Shown here in pieces: positions 6,972-15,392 of a stretch of 64,000 bases of DNA; positions within the stretch are counted from its first letter, which is position 1; the number at the start of each line of letters is the position of its first letter. The stretch lies in assembly GCA_963847715.1 (NCBI GenBank), contig CAWKAZ010000013.1:186001-250000 (forward strand). The letters are read 5' to 3'. This DNA comes from Acidiflorens sp963847715. GTDB lineage: Bacteria; Acidobacteriota; Terriglobia; Terriglobales; Acidobacteriaceae. The notes under the pieces were generated by a model. It was not told the DNA's origin, made no database searches, and saw only the letters and a list, made by a program, of their open reading frames with translations. The translations under genes were made by a program, and so were the position numbers.

Positions 6972-8078
6972 GTGCCAGATACAAAACCATTCCGCCTCAC
7001 GGAGTCCGTGAAAGCCGCGGGTTGAGCTTCTAAGCTGAGTCCGGCGGTGCTGGACACGGTGCTTGGGAAATTAGCCCGGCAACACGACCCGAACGTTCTC
7101 GTCGGCTTCGATCATGCCGATGACGCGGGCGTGTATCAACTCACGCCCGAGACGGCGCTCGTCCAGACAGTGGATTTTTTCACTCCCATCGTTGACGACC
7201 CCTACACCTTTGGTCAGATCGCAGCTACCAACGCGCTCAGCGACGTTTATGCCATGGGCGGAAAGCCTCTGACTTCCCTCGCGCTCGTCTGCTTTCCCGA
7301 TAAGGCCGATGTCGAAATCCTCGAGCGTATTCTCGCCGGAGGCCTGTCGAAGATGATCGAGGCGGGATGCACCGTCGTCGGCGGTCACAGCATTCGCGAC
7401 GAAGAAACAAAATTTGGATATTCGGTGACGGGCGTGGTTCATCCCCAGCACGTCCTGGCCAATCAAGGTGCTCAGCCAGGAGACAAGTTGCTATTCACCA
7501 AGGCGCTGGGCACAGGCGTCATTTCAACCGCAATCAAGAAAGGCGTTGCCAGACAGGTATGGATCGATGCCGCGGTGAAATCGATGACGACACTGAACAA
7601 GGCCGCCGCTGAAGTGATCATCGCAGGTCGTGTGGGGACTGGTGCCTCGCCCGTCCCTGCGGAGCGAAGCTCCGCAGAACGGCGGTGGGCCGTCCATTCC
7701 CTGACCGACATCACCGGATTCGGCCTCATCGGCCACGCTCGTGAGATGGCGTTAGCCTCGAACGTGAGCCTGAGCCTGCGATCTGACAAAGTCCCAGTGC
7801 TTGAAGGTGCGCTTGATTGCGTTCGCGGGGGTCACATCCCCGGAGGCCTCAAAGCCAACCGCGACTTTGCTGAGTGCATGGTCGAATATGAAGGCGAGAT
7901 TTCGGACGAAGTAAAAACCATCCTCTTCGACCCCCAAACCGCCGGCGGCTTGCTGATTTCAGTCTCCGCCGCGGACGCACCATCGCTGACGCGCGCATTG
8001 CAGGACGCCGGAGTGTCGGCCGTAGAAATCGGAGAAGTGCTGCCCCAGACCAAACCGTTGATTCGCGTCACGTCCTGA
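6972..8078 (+). CDS. selD: Selenide, water dikinase SelD, selenocysteine-containing (in-frame UGA)
   Basis: Reading from GTG 6972 gives VPDTKPFRLTESVKAAG, an in-frame TGA (7023-7025), then ASKLSPAVLDTVL, which aligns codon for codon with the family's GAGCGCKISPKVLE region. The TGA replaces the catalytic cysteine, so residue 18 is selenocysteine. A candidate bacterial SECIS hairpin follows (7039-7055). The product is ~368 residues with the FDHADDAGVY, GGHSIRDEE and TDITGFGLIGHA motifs. Family role: makes selenophosphate from selenide and ATP. A ~20-residue insertion near residues 218-238 contains a GC palindrome. A conventional caller would start at 7047 and lose the active site. Confidence 0.93.
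7039..7055 (+). promoter_or_regulatory. Candidate bSECIS hairpin of selD
   Basis: Seven base pairs (GTCCGGC with GCTGGAC, one G-U) close a GGT loop at 7046-7048. The loop lies 20 bases after the UGA, within the range described for bacterial SECIS elements bound by SelB, and the GGU loop fits the known GU requirement. Confidence 0.75.
7655..7675. repeat. Palindrome inserted in frame in selD
   Basis: TGCGGAGC-GAA-GCTCCGCA is a perfect 8-bp stem. It encodes part of an extra segment (VGTGASPVPAERSSAERRW) absent from usual SelD proteins between the KAAAEV helix and TDITGFG. This suggests capture of a dispersed palindrome in frame. Confidence 0.6.
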
Positions 8079-8091
8079 ATGCGAGCCCCGA

Positions 8092-8607
8092 CTACTTCGA
8101 GCGGATCAGAGCCCAGATGCACGCCAAATGGTGGTCATCATGTTCAGCCACAAAGTACAGGTGGTCCACCAATCGCATCGGTGTTTTCAGCCGTGGATGA
8201 GGAATAGAACGGGCCATGGTCGTCGTGTCGATGGTTTCCACGCGAGGAAGCAGTTGCGCGCGCGCGCTGCGGAAATCCGCCAGGATCTCGTCGATGGACC
8301 GGGCGTTGTGCTGCGCGTCGTGCGTCCTCCGGTTACTGAGGTCGGCTGCGGTGAGCGTTGACGCATTCGCGAGATAGTCATCAACGCGAGCCATCCACAG
8401 TGGCTCAAGGTCCAGTAGATGCCCGGCATGTTCCTGCGCCGACCATTTCCCTTCGGTTTTTCGGACTCGAACTTCGTAAGCGATTCCCCGCATGACTTCT
8501 TCGAGTCGCGCCGAGGTACCGCGCAAGCGCACACACAAGTTTGGATGGAGTTCCAGTGGAAAAGTGAACTCAAACTTCCGTTCGAACCAGATCGGCGTGG
8601 CATTCAT
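8092..8607 (-). CDS. DinB-family protein
   Basis: The 171-residue product from ATG 8607 (MNATPIWF) has the four-helix pattern and His residues typical of DinB/YfiT metal sites (HAGHLLDLE and EHDDHHLACIW). Family members bind divalent metal, and some act as thiol-dependent transferases; the substrate here is unknown. It is convergent with selD (stop codons 13 bases apart). Confidence 0.8.
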   Translation of the reverse strand: MNATPIWFERKFEFTFPLELHPNLCVRLRGTSARLEEVMRGIAYEVRVRKTEGKWSAQEHAGHLLDLEPLWMARVDDYLANASTLTAADLSNRRTHDAQHNARSIDEILADFRSARAQLLPRVETIDTTTMARSIPHPRLKTPMRLVDHLYFVAEHDDHHLACIWALIRSK

Positions 8608-8774
8608 GGCGGCAGGAAAACCAATCTCCCCTTCAGCAGATGTCGGACTCTGCCGCCGCGATGCAATTTGCCGCTCTTTAATGTTGGCTCGGCAACGTCT
8701 CCCGATCTGCCGCATCTATACACTGAACCGCAACGAATCGTTAGCTCCAATCTACGCTGTCGGACAGGGAACTC

Positions 8775-9764
8775 ATGAAAACCCGCACTCTTGGTAATTC
8801 CGGCCTCAAAGTTTCCGCTCTAGGCCTCGGCTGCATGGGCATGTCGGAGTTCTACGCTGGACGCGATGATGCCGAGTCCCTTGCGACCATTCATCGAGCA
8901 ATCGAGCTTGGTATCAATTTTCTCGACACAGCCGATGTCTACGGGCCACGCAAGAACGAAGAACTGGTTGGGCGCGCGATCAAGGACAAACGCGATCAGG
9001 TTGTCGTGGCCACAAAGTTTGGAATTGTGCGTGACCCCGCCAATCCGCAGGTTCGGGGCGTAAGTGGTAAGCCCGACTATGTGAAAAAGGCCTGCGATGC
9101 CAGTTTAAAACGCTTAGACGTTGAATACATCGACCTCTACTACCAACATCGAGTCGATCCTGAAACTCCGATTGAAGAAACCGTCGGCGCTATGGCCGAG
9201 TTGGTTAAGGATGGGAAGGTTCGCCATATTGGGTTGTCGGAGGCTAGAGCAAACACCCTGCGCCGCGCTGTGAAAGTCCACCCAATCGCCGCATTACAGA
9301 GCGAGTATTCATTGTGGACGCGCGACCCGGAAGACGAAATTCTCGCCACGTGCCGGGAACTCGGCATCGGTTTCGTGGCCTATAGTCCACTCGGACGTGG
9401 TTTTCTTACGGGCCAATTCAAGAAATTCGAGGATTTCGCGGCCGACGACTACCGCCGTTTCTCGCCGCGTTTCCAGGGCGAAAATTTTCAGAAAAATCTC
9501 GATCTCGTAAGGAGAGTCGAAGAAATCGCCCGCGAGAAAGGATGCCAGCCATCGCAGTTGGCGCTCGCTTGGGTTCTTGCGCGGGGCGGCGACATCGTTC
9601 CCATTCCTGGCACCAAGCGACGCAAGTATCTCGATGAAAATGTCGGCGCTTTGGAGATCGAACTTACCATCGACGATCTCCGACGCATCGACGACGTCTT
9701 TCCCAATGGGGCCGCTTCTGGAATGCGCTACCCAGAGCACATGATGAATCTTGTCAACCGATGA
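8775..9764 (+). CDS. Aldo/keto reductase
   Basis: A 329-residue TIM-barrel oxidoreductase. Visible signatures: LGLGCMGMSEFY, GINFLDTADVYG (catalytic Asp and Tyr), VVATKFG (Lys), YYQHRVDP (His), and the NADP-binding end VPIPGTKRRKYLDEN. The sequence is closest in style to the AKR13/YajO-type group that reduces aldehydes with NADPH. Substrate not predictable. The gene is divergent from the DinB gene, with ~165 bases of shared promoter space. Confidence 0.92.
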   Translation: MKTRTLGNSGLKVSALGLGCMGMSEFYAGRDDAESLATIHRAIELGINFLDTADVYGPRKNEELVGRAIKDKRDQVVVATKFGIVRDPANPQVRGVSGKPDYVKKACDASLKRLDVEYIDLYYQHRVDPETPIEETVGAMAELVKDGKVRHIGLSEARANTLRRAVKVHPIAALQSEYSLWTRDPEDEILATCRELGIGFVAYSPLGRGFLTGQFKKFEDFAADDYRRFSPRFQGENFQKNLDLVRRVEEIAREKGCQPSQLALAWVLARGGDIVPIPGTKRRKYLDENVGALEIELTIDDLRRIDDVFPNGAASGMRYPEHMMNLVNR

Positions 9765-9792
9765 GAAGCTAGAGACGACCGGCGCGTCCCTA

Positions 9793-10623
9793 TTATCCGC
9801 GGAGAAGCTTATTCACATCTGCGTACGATACCGCGCCGTCCATTGAACTGTACGTTCCGGAGGTCTTCAACTCCTCTCCCAAACGCCGCAGCAGCCCAAG
9901 CGTAGCCCGCATCGCGCCAGATCCAACGCTTACCCGCGCGACGCCTAATTTCGCCAGCTCCGGTATCGAGGGCGAGTCCGGTCCGGCAAGGATGTTGAGT
10001 GGACATCCGACTGCCCGGACGAGTCGTGCAATCGTTTCGCTATCCTTGAGACCGGGAGCGAAGACGCAGTCTGCTCCCGCATCGCGATAGGCGTTCAGGC
10101 GCCGCACCGTTTCCGAGTAGTCGGCATCCGGATTTCCTCCAGGCAGCAGGTAGATTTCCGTGCGCGCGTTGACTACGATCTGCGCGCCCATCTGCATGGC
10201 GGCTTCGCGAGCGGCTTTGATTTTGTCGACTGCTAGCTGCAAGTCGATTAACGGCTGATCCCGGCGGTTGCTGGCGTCCTCGAGGTTCATTCCGACGACG
10301 CCCGCTTCAATCAGTTCGCGCGTCGTCCTGGCGATCTCTTCCGGAGTCGAGCCGTATCCCGATTCGATGTCGGCAGTGACCGGCACCTGCACTGCCCGCG
10401 CGATGCGTCCGATGCGAGCCAGCATTTCTTCTCGCAGAATCTGCTGCCCGTCGGGATAACCGAGCGAAAAAGCAATTCCAGCAGACGTCGTGGCTATCGC
10501 GGGAAAGCCCGCGTATTCAAAGATGCGCGCGCTGGCTACATCCCAAGCGTTCGGCAGAATGAGCACGCCGGGTCCGCGGTGAAGTTGCCGGAACTGGATC
10601 GCTTTGCTGACTTGAATTTCCAT
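9793..10623 (-). CDS. Isocitrate lyase/PEP mutase-family protein
   Basis: A 276-residue (beta/alpha)8 barrel beginning LHRGPGVLILPNAWDVASA and carrying PVTADIESGYG (Mg-binding Asp/Glu), GMNLEDASN and VVNARTEIYLL, all typical of the PEP mutase/2-methylisocitrate-lyase superfamily. Members cleave or rearrange C-C or P-C bonds of 2-oxo acids; the exact reaction cannot be assigned. The gap to the thioesterase gene upstream is six bases, indicating co-transcription. Confidence 0.87.
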   Translation of the reverse strand: MEIQVSKAIQFRQLHRGPGVLILPNAWDVASARIFEYAGFPAIATTSAGIAFSLGYPDGQQILREEMLARIGRIARAVQVPVTADIESGYGSTPEEIARTTRELIEAGVVGMNLEDASNRRDQPLIDLQLAVDKIKAAREAAMQMGAQIVVNARTEIYLLPGGNPDADYSETVRRLNAYRDAGADCVFAPGLKDSETIARLVRAVGCPLNILAGPDSPSIPELAKLGVARVSVGSGAMRATLGLLRRLGEELKTSGTYSSMDGAVSYADVNKLLRG

Positions 10624-10629
10624 AGTGTT

Positions 10630-11031
10630 CTAGTGGCCGCTAGCCTTGTCGCGCATCTTTAAAATGAAACTCGGCACATGCACAACGGCACGCCCCACCG
10701 TGCCCCGCCCGATCTCCTGGACACCATCGTGCGCCCGGACCTTCATGACATAGAAGCGGCCATCAAACGATTCGAGTTCTGCCTCGGCGTGGATTCTAAC
10801 TCCGATTCCGCTGGCGGCACGGTGCTCAACATTAATCGAGATTCCGACGGTGATCTCCCCTTCCTCGCAAAAGGGCTGGAGCGCGTGAAAACAGGCTGTT
10901 TCCATCAGGCGAATCATGTCGGGAGTCGAATACACCGGTGGCAATTCAGGATGGTGCGCCGAAAGTGTGTGCTTCAACTCAACGGTTTCAGCCGCCACGC
11001 CGCGCACACCGATAGGGATAGGTCGAGCCAT
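10630..11031 (-). CDS. FlK-like hotdog thioesterase
   Basis: The 133-residue product from ATG 11031 (MARPIPIGVRG) resembles fluoroacetyl-CoA thioesterase-like hotdog proteins: YSTPDMIRLMETACFHAL, then GISINVEHRAASGIG and VGRAVVHV. It probably hydrolyses an acyl-CoA or removes a side product. Middle gene of a three-gene minus-strand unit (CADD-like, thioesterase, PEP mutase-like). No clear Shine-Dalgarno upstream, so translational coupling is possible. Confidence 0.78.
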   Translation of the reverse strand: MARPIPIGVRGVAAETVELKHTLSAHHPELPPVYSTPDMIRLMETACFHALQPFCEEGEITVGISINVEHRAASGIGVRIHAEAELESFDGRFYVMKVRAHDGVQEIGRGTVGRAVVHVPSFILKMRDKASGH

Positions 11032-11087
11032 GCAATCGCTGGCAGAAAAAAGAGACGAGATCTTCCACGCTGAGAAACTTTCGGACG

Positions 11088-11795
11088 CTACACCACTACC
11101 GCCGCCCCTTCGAAGCGCCTCGCCTCGAAGCCATCCAGCACCGTCCACAAAGCTTTCGCCGCCGTCTCAGCCGCCGCTAATGCTTTTTCAGCAGACTCTG
11201 GATGCGCCGTGACTCGCTTTTCCAGCTGCGTGCGCCATACCTGCGCGTGAAACACGTCCGCCGTCGCATGCAGAGTGAAATAGCCCCGGGTTGTCTCGTC
11301 GGTGTGATAAAGCTCGCGCAAGCGCTGCTCCTTTTCGCGGGCCACGCGCGGCACCTGCGATTCGTAAGCATAGAACGCTGCCAAGGCTTCCTCCGGAGTG
11401 CCTTCGCTTGCGATGCGGTGGAACCAGCTTGTCAGCTTGCGAACCTCGCTCACCTGCCGATGTTTGAGTACACGGCTTCCGCCCATGCCCCCGACAAAGT
11501 CGAGCCAAAGTTCGGCGTGCGACCGTTCCGGCTCCCCGAAAGAATCTTCGCCACCCTTTTCATCCGTCATGTTCGCGAGAACAGCGCGACGCAGTTCGCC
11601 CTCTTCCAGTCGCACGCCGAACTGCGCGAGGTACCCGGGAAATGCTTCGACATGAGGGTAATATCCCTCGGCATAGGCGCGCAGGTCCTCACGGGTTAGT
11701 TCGCCCGCTGACCAGGCTTTGTAAAAGGGATGACACAGCAAGTCGTACTTCTGAATCCGTTCTTCGAGTAGAGACAAAAATGCCTTCGTTTCCAT
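11088..11795 (-). CDS. CADD-like diiron protein, probable p-aminobenzoate synthase
   Basis: A 235-residue heme-oxygenase-fold protein that aligns along its length with the chlamydial CADD/folate-related family (HPFYKAWSAGELT, YAEGYYPHVEAFPGYL, YESQVPRVAREK). Metal-ligand candidates: Glu79, His93, Glu145, His176, Asp180, His183 (HATADVFH). Tyr25 and Lys155 occupy the positions of CADD Tyr27 and Lys152, which were reported to be consumed or used in the self-sacrificing synthesis of p-aminobenzoate. Role in folate precursor supply is therefore likely but inferred. Confidence 0.8.
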   Translation of the reverse strand: METKAFLSLLEERIQKYDLLCHPFYKAWSAGELTREDLRAYAEGYYPHVEAFPGYLAQFGVRLEEGELRRAVLANMTDEKGGEDSFGEPERSHAELWLDFVGGMGGSRVLKHRQVSEVRKLTSWFHRIASEGTPEEALAAFYAYESQVPRVAREKEQRLRELYHTDETTRGYFTLHATADVFHAQVWRTQLEKRVTAHPESAEKALAAAETAAKALWTVLDGFEARRFEGAAVVV

Positions 11796-11944
11796 AAATA
11801 CCTCGGGGACCTTTTCACTATACGTTCCCGGGCCTGTGGATCACAACCTGGAGTATCCTGAAAATTACTTTCGCAGGTACGTTCTGGTTTCCCCCGTGAT
11901 TGCTTACACTTAACTCGATCTTCTTGGCCGGTCGGAGCAAGCCG

Positions 11945-13150
11945 ATGTCGCAGTCTTGTAACGAGATTTCCTCCCTGTTGCTTTTTCTTCTCTGGTCGAC
12001 CATGGTCGCTTGCCAAACCCAATCGCGCAGTGTCCTCTGCAATAGTGGAGACGGAAAGTTTGACGCTGAACTCCGCGGTGGGATCAAGTTGCACGTGGGG
12101 GCGGCGCGGAAGGGAGATCTGGCGGCGCGCGCCTGTACCGCCAACCTCACCTGGGGAAAGCAAGAGATCGTCATAGTAACTGGGGCTGCGCAGATCGACG
12201 TCGATGCATTTGGCGTGGATCTGGGTGACGGTGTTCCGGTGGCTGCTTTTCAGATCAAGAAGTCAGCCGACGACTGTTGCACGGAATATGCGATTTACTC
12301 GCTGGAAAAACCTCCACGCTTGCTTCGAACCTTGATTGGGGGAGAGTTCTACGCAACATCCGACGTTGATCTCGACGGTAGAGTCGAAATCTGGAGCAAT
12401 GACGCCGCCAGAGTTAATGGTTTTGAGAACCTGACACTAAGCGAGTTGGATTCCGCTCCCACCATCGTATTTCGCTTTGCACGTGGTCAATTAGTCGATG
12501 TGAGCGCTGAGTTCCAATCGTACTTTGACGATGAAATCACAAGGCTCCGCGCGGGGATTCGCCCACAGGATCAAGAAGACTTCAAGCTAACCGACGGCAA
12601 ACTGACGGCAACGCCTTCACTTCCAGCGGACCGGTTGCACCGAATGCGAATGGTGAAAATCAAAGTGCTCGAGATCGTGTGGGCTTATCTTTACAGCGGA
12701 CGTGAAGCTGATGCGTGGCGCACGCTTGCGGAAATGTGGCCTTCCACGGACGTTGAGCGCATTCGGAAAGCCCTGGTGGACGCACGGGCGAGCGGGATTC
12801 ACAGTCGAGCCGATAGTACACTGTCCGGACTTCCTTCGGGCAAGAAGAAGCGCGCTCCAATTTACGATGCGATAGGTCCATCGTTGGAAATTGTTCCTCC
12901 TCAATCGATCCTGCTCCAGCGTCCCCCCATCACGCAGGCTGAAAAGCAAGAATTGCCAGAATCGGAGCTGCTATTAGATCTAATCATAGACGCCGCCGGG
13001 AAAGTACGATCGGCCGCACCGACGGGAAAAGTGACCACGGTTGACCCGGACCTTCTTAACGTGGCATTGACTTGGAAGTTCATCCCGGCTTTTAAGGGTG
13101 GCCGACCAGTGGCGAGCCGGCTGCGGATCGCTGTCTCTCCACGACAATAG
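11945..13150 (+). CDS. Secreted protein with TonB-like C-terminal domain
   Basis: A ~401-residue protein with a signal peptide (ISSLLLFLLWSTMVACQTQ, a possible lipobox MVAC). The middle region reads VAAFQIKKSADDCCTEYAIYSL and DVDLDGRVEIWSN, FG-GAP/VCBS-like. The C-terminal ~80 residues resemble the TonB_C fold (LLLDLIIDAAGKVRSAAPTG ... LLNVALTWKFIPAFKGGRPV). ATG 11945 is preferred to the TTG at 11900. Such Acidobacteriota proteins are usually labelled energy transducer TonB, although the long linker and membrane anchor of true TonB are missing. Confidence 0.65.
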   Translation: MSQSCNEISSLLLFLLWSTMVACQTQSRSVLCNSGDGKFDAELRGGIKLHVGAARKGDLAARACTANLTWGKQEIVIVTGAAQIDVDAFGVDLGDGVPVAAFQIKKSADDCCTEYAIYSLEKPPRLLRTLIGGEFYATSDVDLDGRVEIWSNDAARVNGFENLTLSELDSAPTIVFRFARGQLVDVSAEFQSYFDDEITRLRAGIRPQDQEDFKLTDGKLTATPSLPADRLHRMRMVKIKVLEIVWAYLYSGREADAWRTLAEMWPSTDVERIRKALVDARASGIHSRADSTLSGLPSGKKKRAPIYDAIGPSLEIVPPQSILLQRPPITQAEKQELPESELLLDLIIDAAGKVRSAAPTGKVTTVDPDLLNVALTWKFIPAFKGGRPVASRLRIAVSPRQ

Positions 13151-13260
13151 CCCTCGCAAAACATCCGAGCACACGGCGCCATGGCCAAGGCATCGTCCCT
13201 TTTCATTGCTACAATTAACAAAGCGGTGTTTCCCTCCTGGGCTGGGTCTTAAACGCGCAC

Positions 13261-15354
13261 ATGCCAGTGTTTGACGAACATTTCGAAGTAGTCGTGGTTG
13301 GCGCCGGTCATGCCGGATGCGAAGCCGCTATGGCTGCCGCTCGCATGGGCCTCAAGACCGCGCTCTTCACCTTGAACGTCGATCTGATTGCTCAAATGTC
13401 GTGCAACCCAGCCATCGGCGGTATCGCCAAGGGACACCTGGTACGCGAAGTTGATGCGCTTGGTGGCATCATGGGCGAAATCACCGACGCGGTCGGAATC
13501 CAATTTCGACTGCTGAACACTTCGCGCGGACCGGCAGTCTGGTCGCCCAGGGCGCAGTGCGATAAGCAGTCCTACCGCTTGAAGATGCGCGAGGTCCTCG
13601 AATCGCAGCCGAATCTCAAGATCAAGCAGGCCGAAGTAGCGGATGTGATTGTGGAGTCATTGGTCGATAGTCGATCGTCGTTCGCGGGTTCCGATGAAAA
13701 TCGTCACTCGGAGCGCAGGCAGGAACAAGCCGATGCCAGCGACCAGCGACCAGCGACCAACGACCGCATCATCCGCGGTATCCTTCTTCGCGACGGTCGC
13801 CGCGTTTCCGCCGATGCCGTCATCATCACGACCGGAACGTTTCTCAATGGCTTGATTCACTGCGGCGAGCAGCAGTATCCGGCAGGTCGTTCGGGAGAGC
13901 CCGCGGCCGTTCTTCTAGGGGAAGCTCTTAAGAAGCTTGGCCTTCGCGGATGCCGCCTGAAGACCGGAACGCCCCCCCGCCTGGACGGCCGCACGATCGA
14001 TTGGTCGCGCTTCGAACGCCAGCCGGGCGATGCGGACCCGACTCCCTTCAGTTTTCGAACGCGCCGGGTCGCTCATCACGATTCGCAGGTGCCCTGCTAT
14101 ATCGCCTTCACCACCGAGGAAACGCATCGCGTCATCCGTGAGAATGTCCACCGATCGCCGATGTACAGCGGCCAGATCCAGTCGACTGGCCCACGATACT
14201 GTCCCTCGATTGAAGACAAAATCGTCAAGTTTCCCAACAAGCTGACCCACCAGCTCTTTCTCGAGCCCGAAGGACTCAACACGCACGAAATCTATGTCAA
14301 CGGCATGAGCACATCGCTTCCGATTGATGTGCAGCTTGCGATCCTCAAATCGATTCCCGGACTCGACAGTGCCGAAATGATGCGTCCAGGCTACGCGATT
14401 GAGTACGATTCGATCGATCCGACGGAATTGAGCCGTACGCTGGAAACGAAAAAGATTGCCGGCTTGTTTCTTGCGGGACAGATCAATGGCACATCGGGCT
14501 ACGAAGAAGCAGCCTGCCAGGGCATCATGGCCGGAATCAACGCCGCGCTGAAGGTGAAGAGAGAGGCGCCTCTAATTCTCGACCGCACCGAAGCCTACAC
14601 TGCAATTCTCATCGACGACCTGATTTCGAAAGGCACCAACGAACCGTACCGAATGTTCACCTCCCGTGCCGAGTTCCGCCTCCAGCTCCGAATCGATAAT
14701 GCCGACCGCCGACTCACGCCCCACGGCCGCCGCGTAGGGTTGATCTCGGACGAAGCCTGGTCGAATTTTGAAGCGAAGCAGCAACGACTGGCGGAAGTGA
14801 AACAGCTCTTGGAGAAAACGAAGTTGACCGGAGCGATGGTCGAGTCGATTGCGGCCGGGCTACGCCTCTCGGGACAGTCTGCGTCTCAGGATCCAATCGA
14901 TATTTCATCGGCGCTGGGCCAGTCCCTCTCCCAACTCCTAAAGCGCCCCGAGATCACCATCGAGCAATTCGCTTCGATATTGCGTGATCTGTCGCCCGCT
15001 TTCTTTAACCGCACCCCTGACCACCAGCCACTTGCCACGGACCACCTGACTTCCGAAATTCGCAACGAGCTCAAGTCCGTGGAGACCGAGATCAAGTATT
15101 CCGGTTACCTCGATCAGCAGCAACGCGCCATCGATCGTCTCAAGAAGGCCGAGCAGCGACATATCCCGGACTGGTTCGACTACCAGGCGGTGAGCGGTTT
15201 GTCGCGAGAAATGCAGGAAAAGCTCGGCAAGGTCGTTCCACAAACCCTCGGCCAAGCGTCACGCATTCCGGGAGTCACTCCCGCCGCGATCTCCCTGATC
15301 AATGTGTACATCGAAATTCAGGGGCGAAGGCGCGAACAACCGGCAACGCTTTAG
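13261..15354 (+). CDS. mnmG: tRNA U34 carboxymethylaminomethyl-modifying enzyme MnmG (GidA)
   Basis: Starts with the FAD-binding VVVGAGHAGCEAAMAAARMG and contains the family motifs SCNPAIGGIAKGH, GLRGCRLKTGTPPR, GYAIEYD and INGTSGYEEAACQG. Family role: with MnmE forms the xm5 group on wobble uridine. The protein is 697 residues, longer than the usual ~620-640. Two extra stretches, at about residues 133-170 and 586-598 (PDHQPLATDHLTS), are encoded by heptamer-repeat DNA inserted in frame. Confidence 0.96.
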   Translation: MPVFDEHFEVVVVGAGHAGCEAAMAAARMGLKTALFTLNVDLIAQMSCNPAIGGIAKGHLVREVDALGGIMGEITDAVGIQFRLLNTSRGPAVWSPRAQCDKQSYRLKMREVLESQPNLKIKQAEVADVIVESLVDSRSSFAGSDENRHSERRQEQADASDQRPATNDRIIRGILLRDGRRVSADAVIITTGTFLNGLIHCGEQQYPAGRSGEPAAVLLGEALKKLGLRGCRLKTGTPPRLDGRTIDWSRFERQPGDADPTPFSFRTRRVAHHDSQVPCYIAFTTEETHRVIRENVHRSPMYSGQIQSTGPRYCPSIEDKIVKFPNKLTHQLFLEPEGLNTHEIYVNGMSTSLPIDVQLAILKSIPGLDSAEMMRPGYAIEYDSIDPTELSRTLETKKIAGLFLAGQINGTSGYEEAACQGIMAGINAALKVKREAPLILDRTEAYTAILIDDLISKGTNEPYRMFTSRAEFRLQLRIDNADRRLTPHGRRVGLISDEAWSNFEAKQQRLAEVKQLLEKTKLTGAMVESIAAGLRLSGQSASQDPIDISSALGQSLSQLLKRPEITIEQFASILRDLSPAFFNRTPDHQPLATDHLTSEIRNELKSVETEIKYSGYLDQQQRAIDRLKKAEQRHIPDWFDYQAVSGLSREMQEKLGKVVPQTLGQASRIPGVTPAAISLINVYIEIQGRRREQPATL
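13662..13765. repeat. Heptamer-unit inverted repeat inside mnmG, copy 4
   Basis: The left arm (13662-13684) has units GGTCGAT/AGTCGAT/CGTCGTT. The right arm (13738-13765) has three AGCGACC units and one AACGACC, complementary to the left. It encodes a hydrophilic extra loop ending in DASDQRPATND in the MnmG protein without breaking the frame. Confidence 0.8.
15019..15050. repeat. Heptamer-unit single arm inside mnmG, copy 5
   Basis: Four tandem 7-nt units (GACCACC, AGCCACT, TGCCACG, GACCACC) encode DHQPLATDHL in the C-terminal part of MnmG. No complementary arm nearby. Confidence 0.6.
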
Positions 15355-15392
15355 CTACACTCAACGGTGCTGCTAGCTTCGCGGCGAGGTAT

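Noticed and set aside
7023..7025. TGA in selD read as a pseudogene mutation
   Set aside because: Conserved sequence continues on both sides without any other defect, the position is exactly the catalytic Cys, and a SECIS-like hairpin follows. Selenocysteine explains it better.
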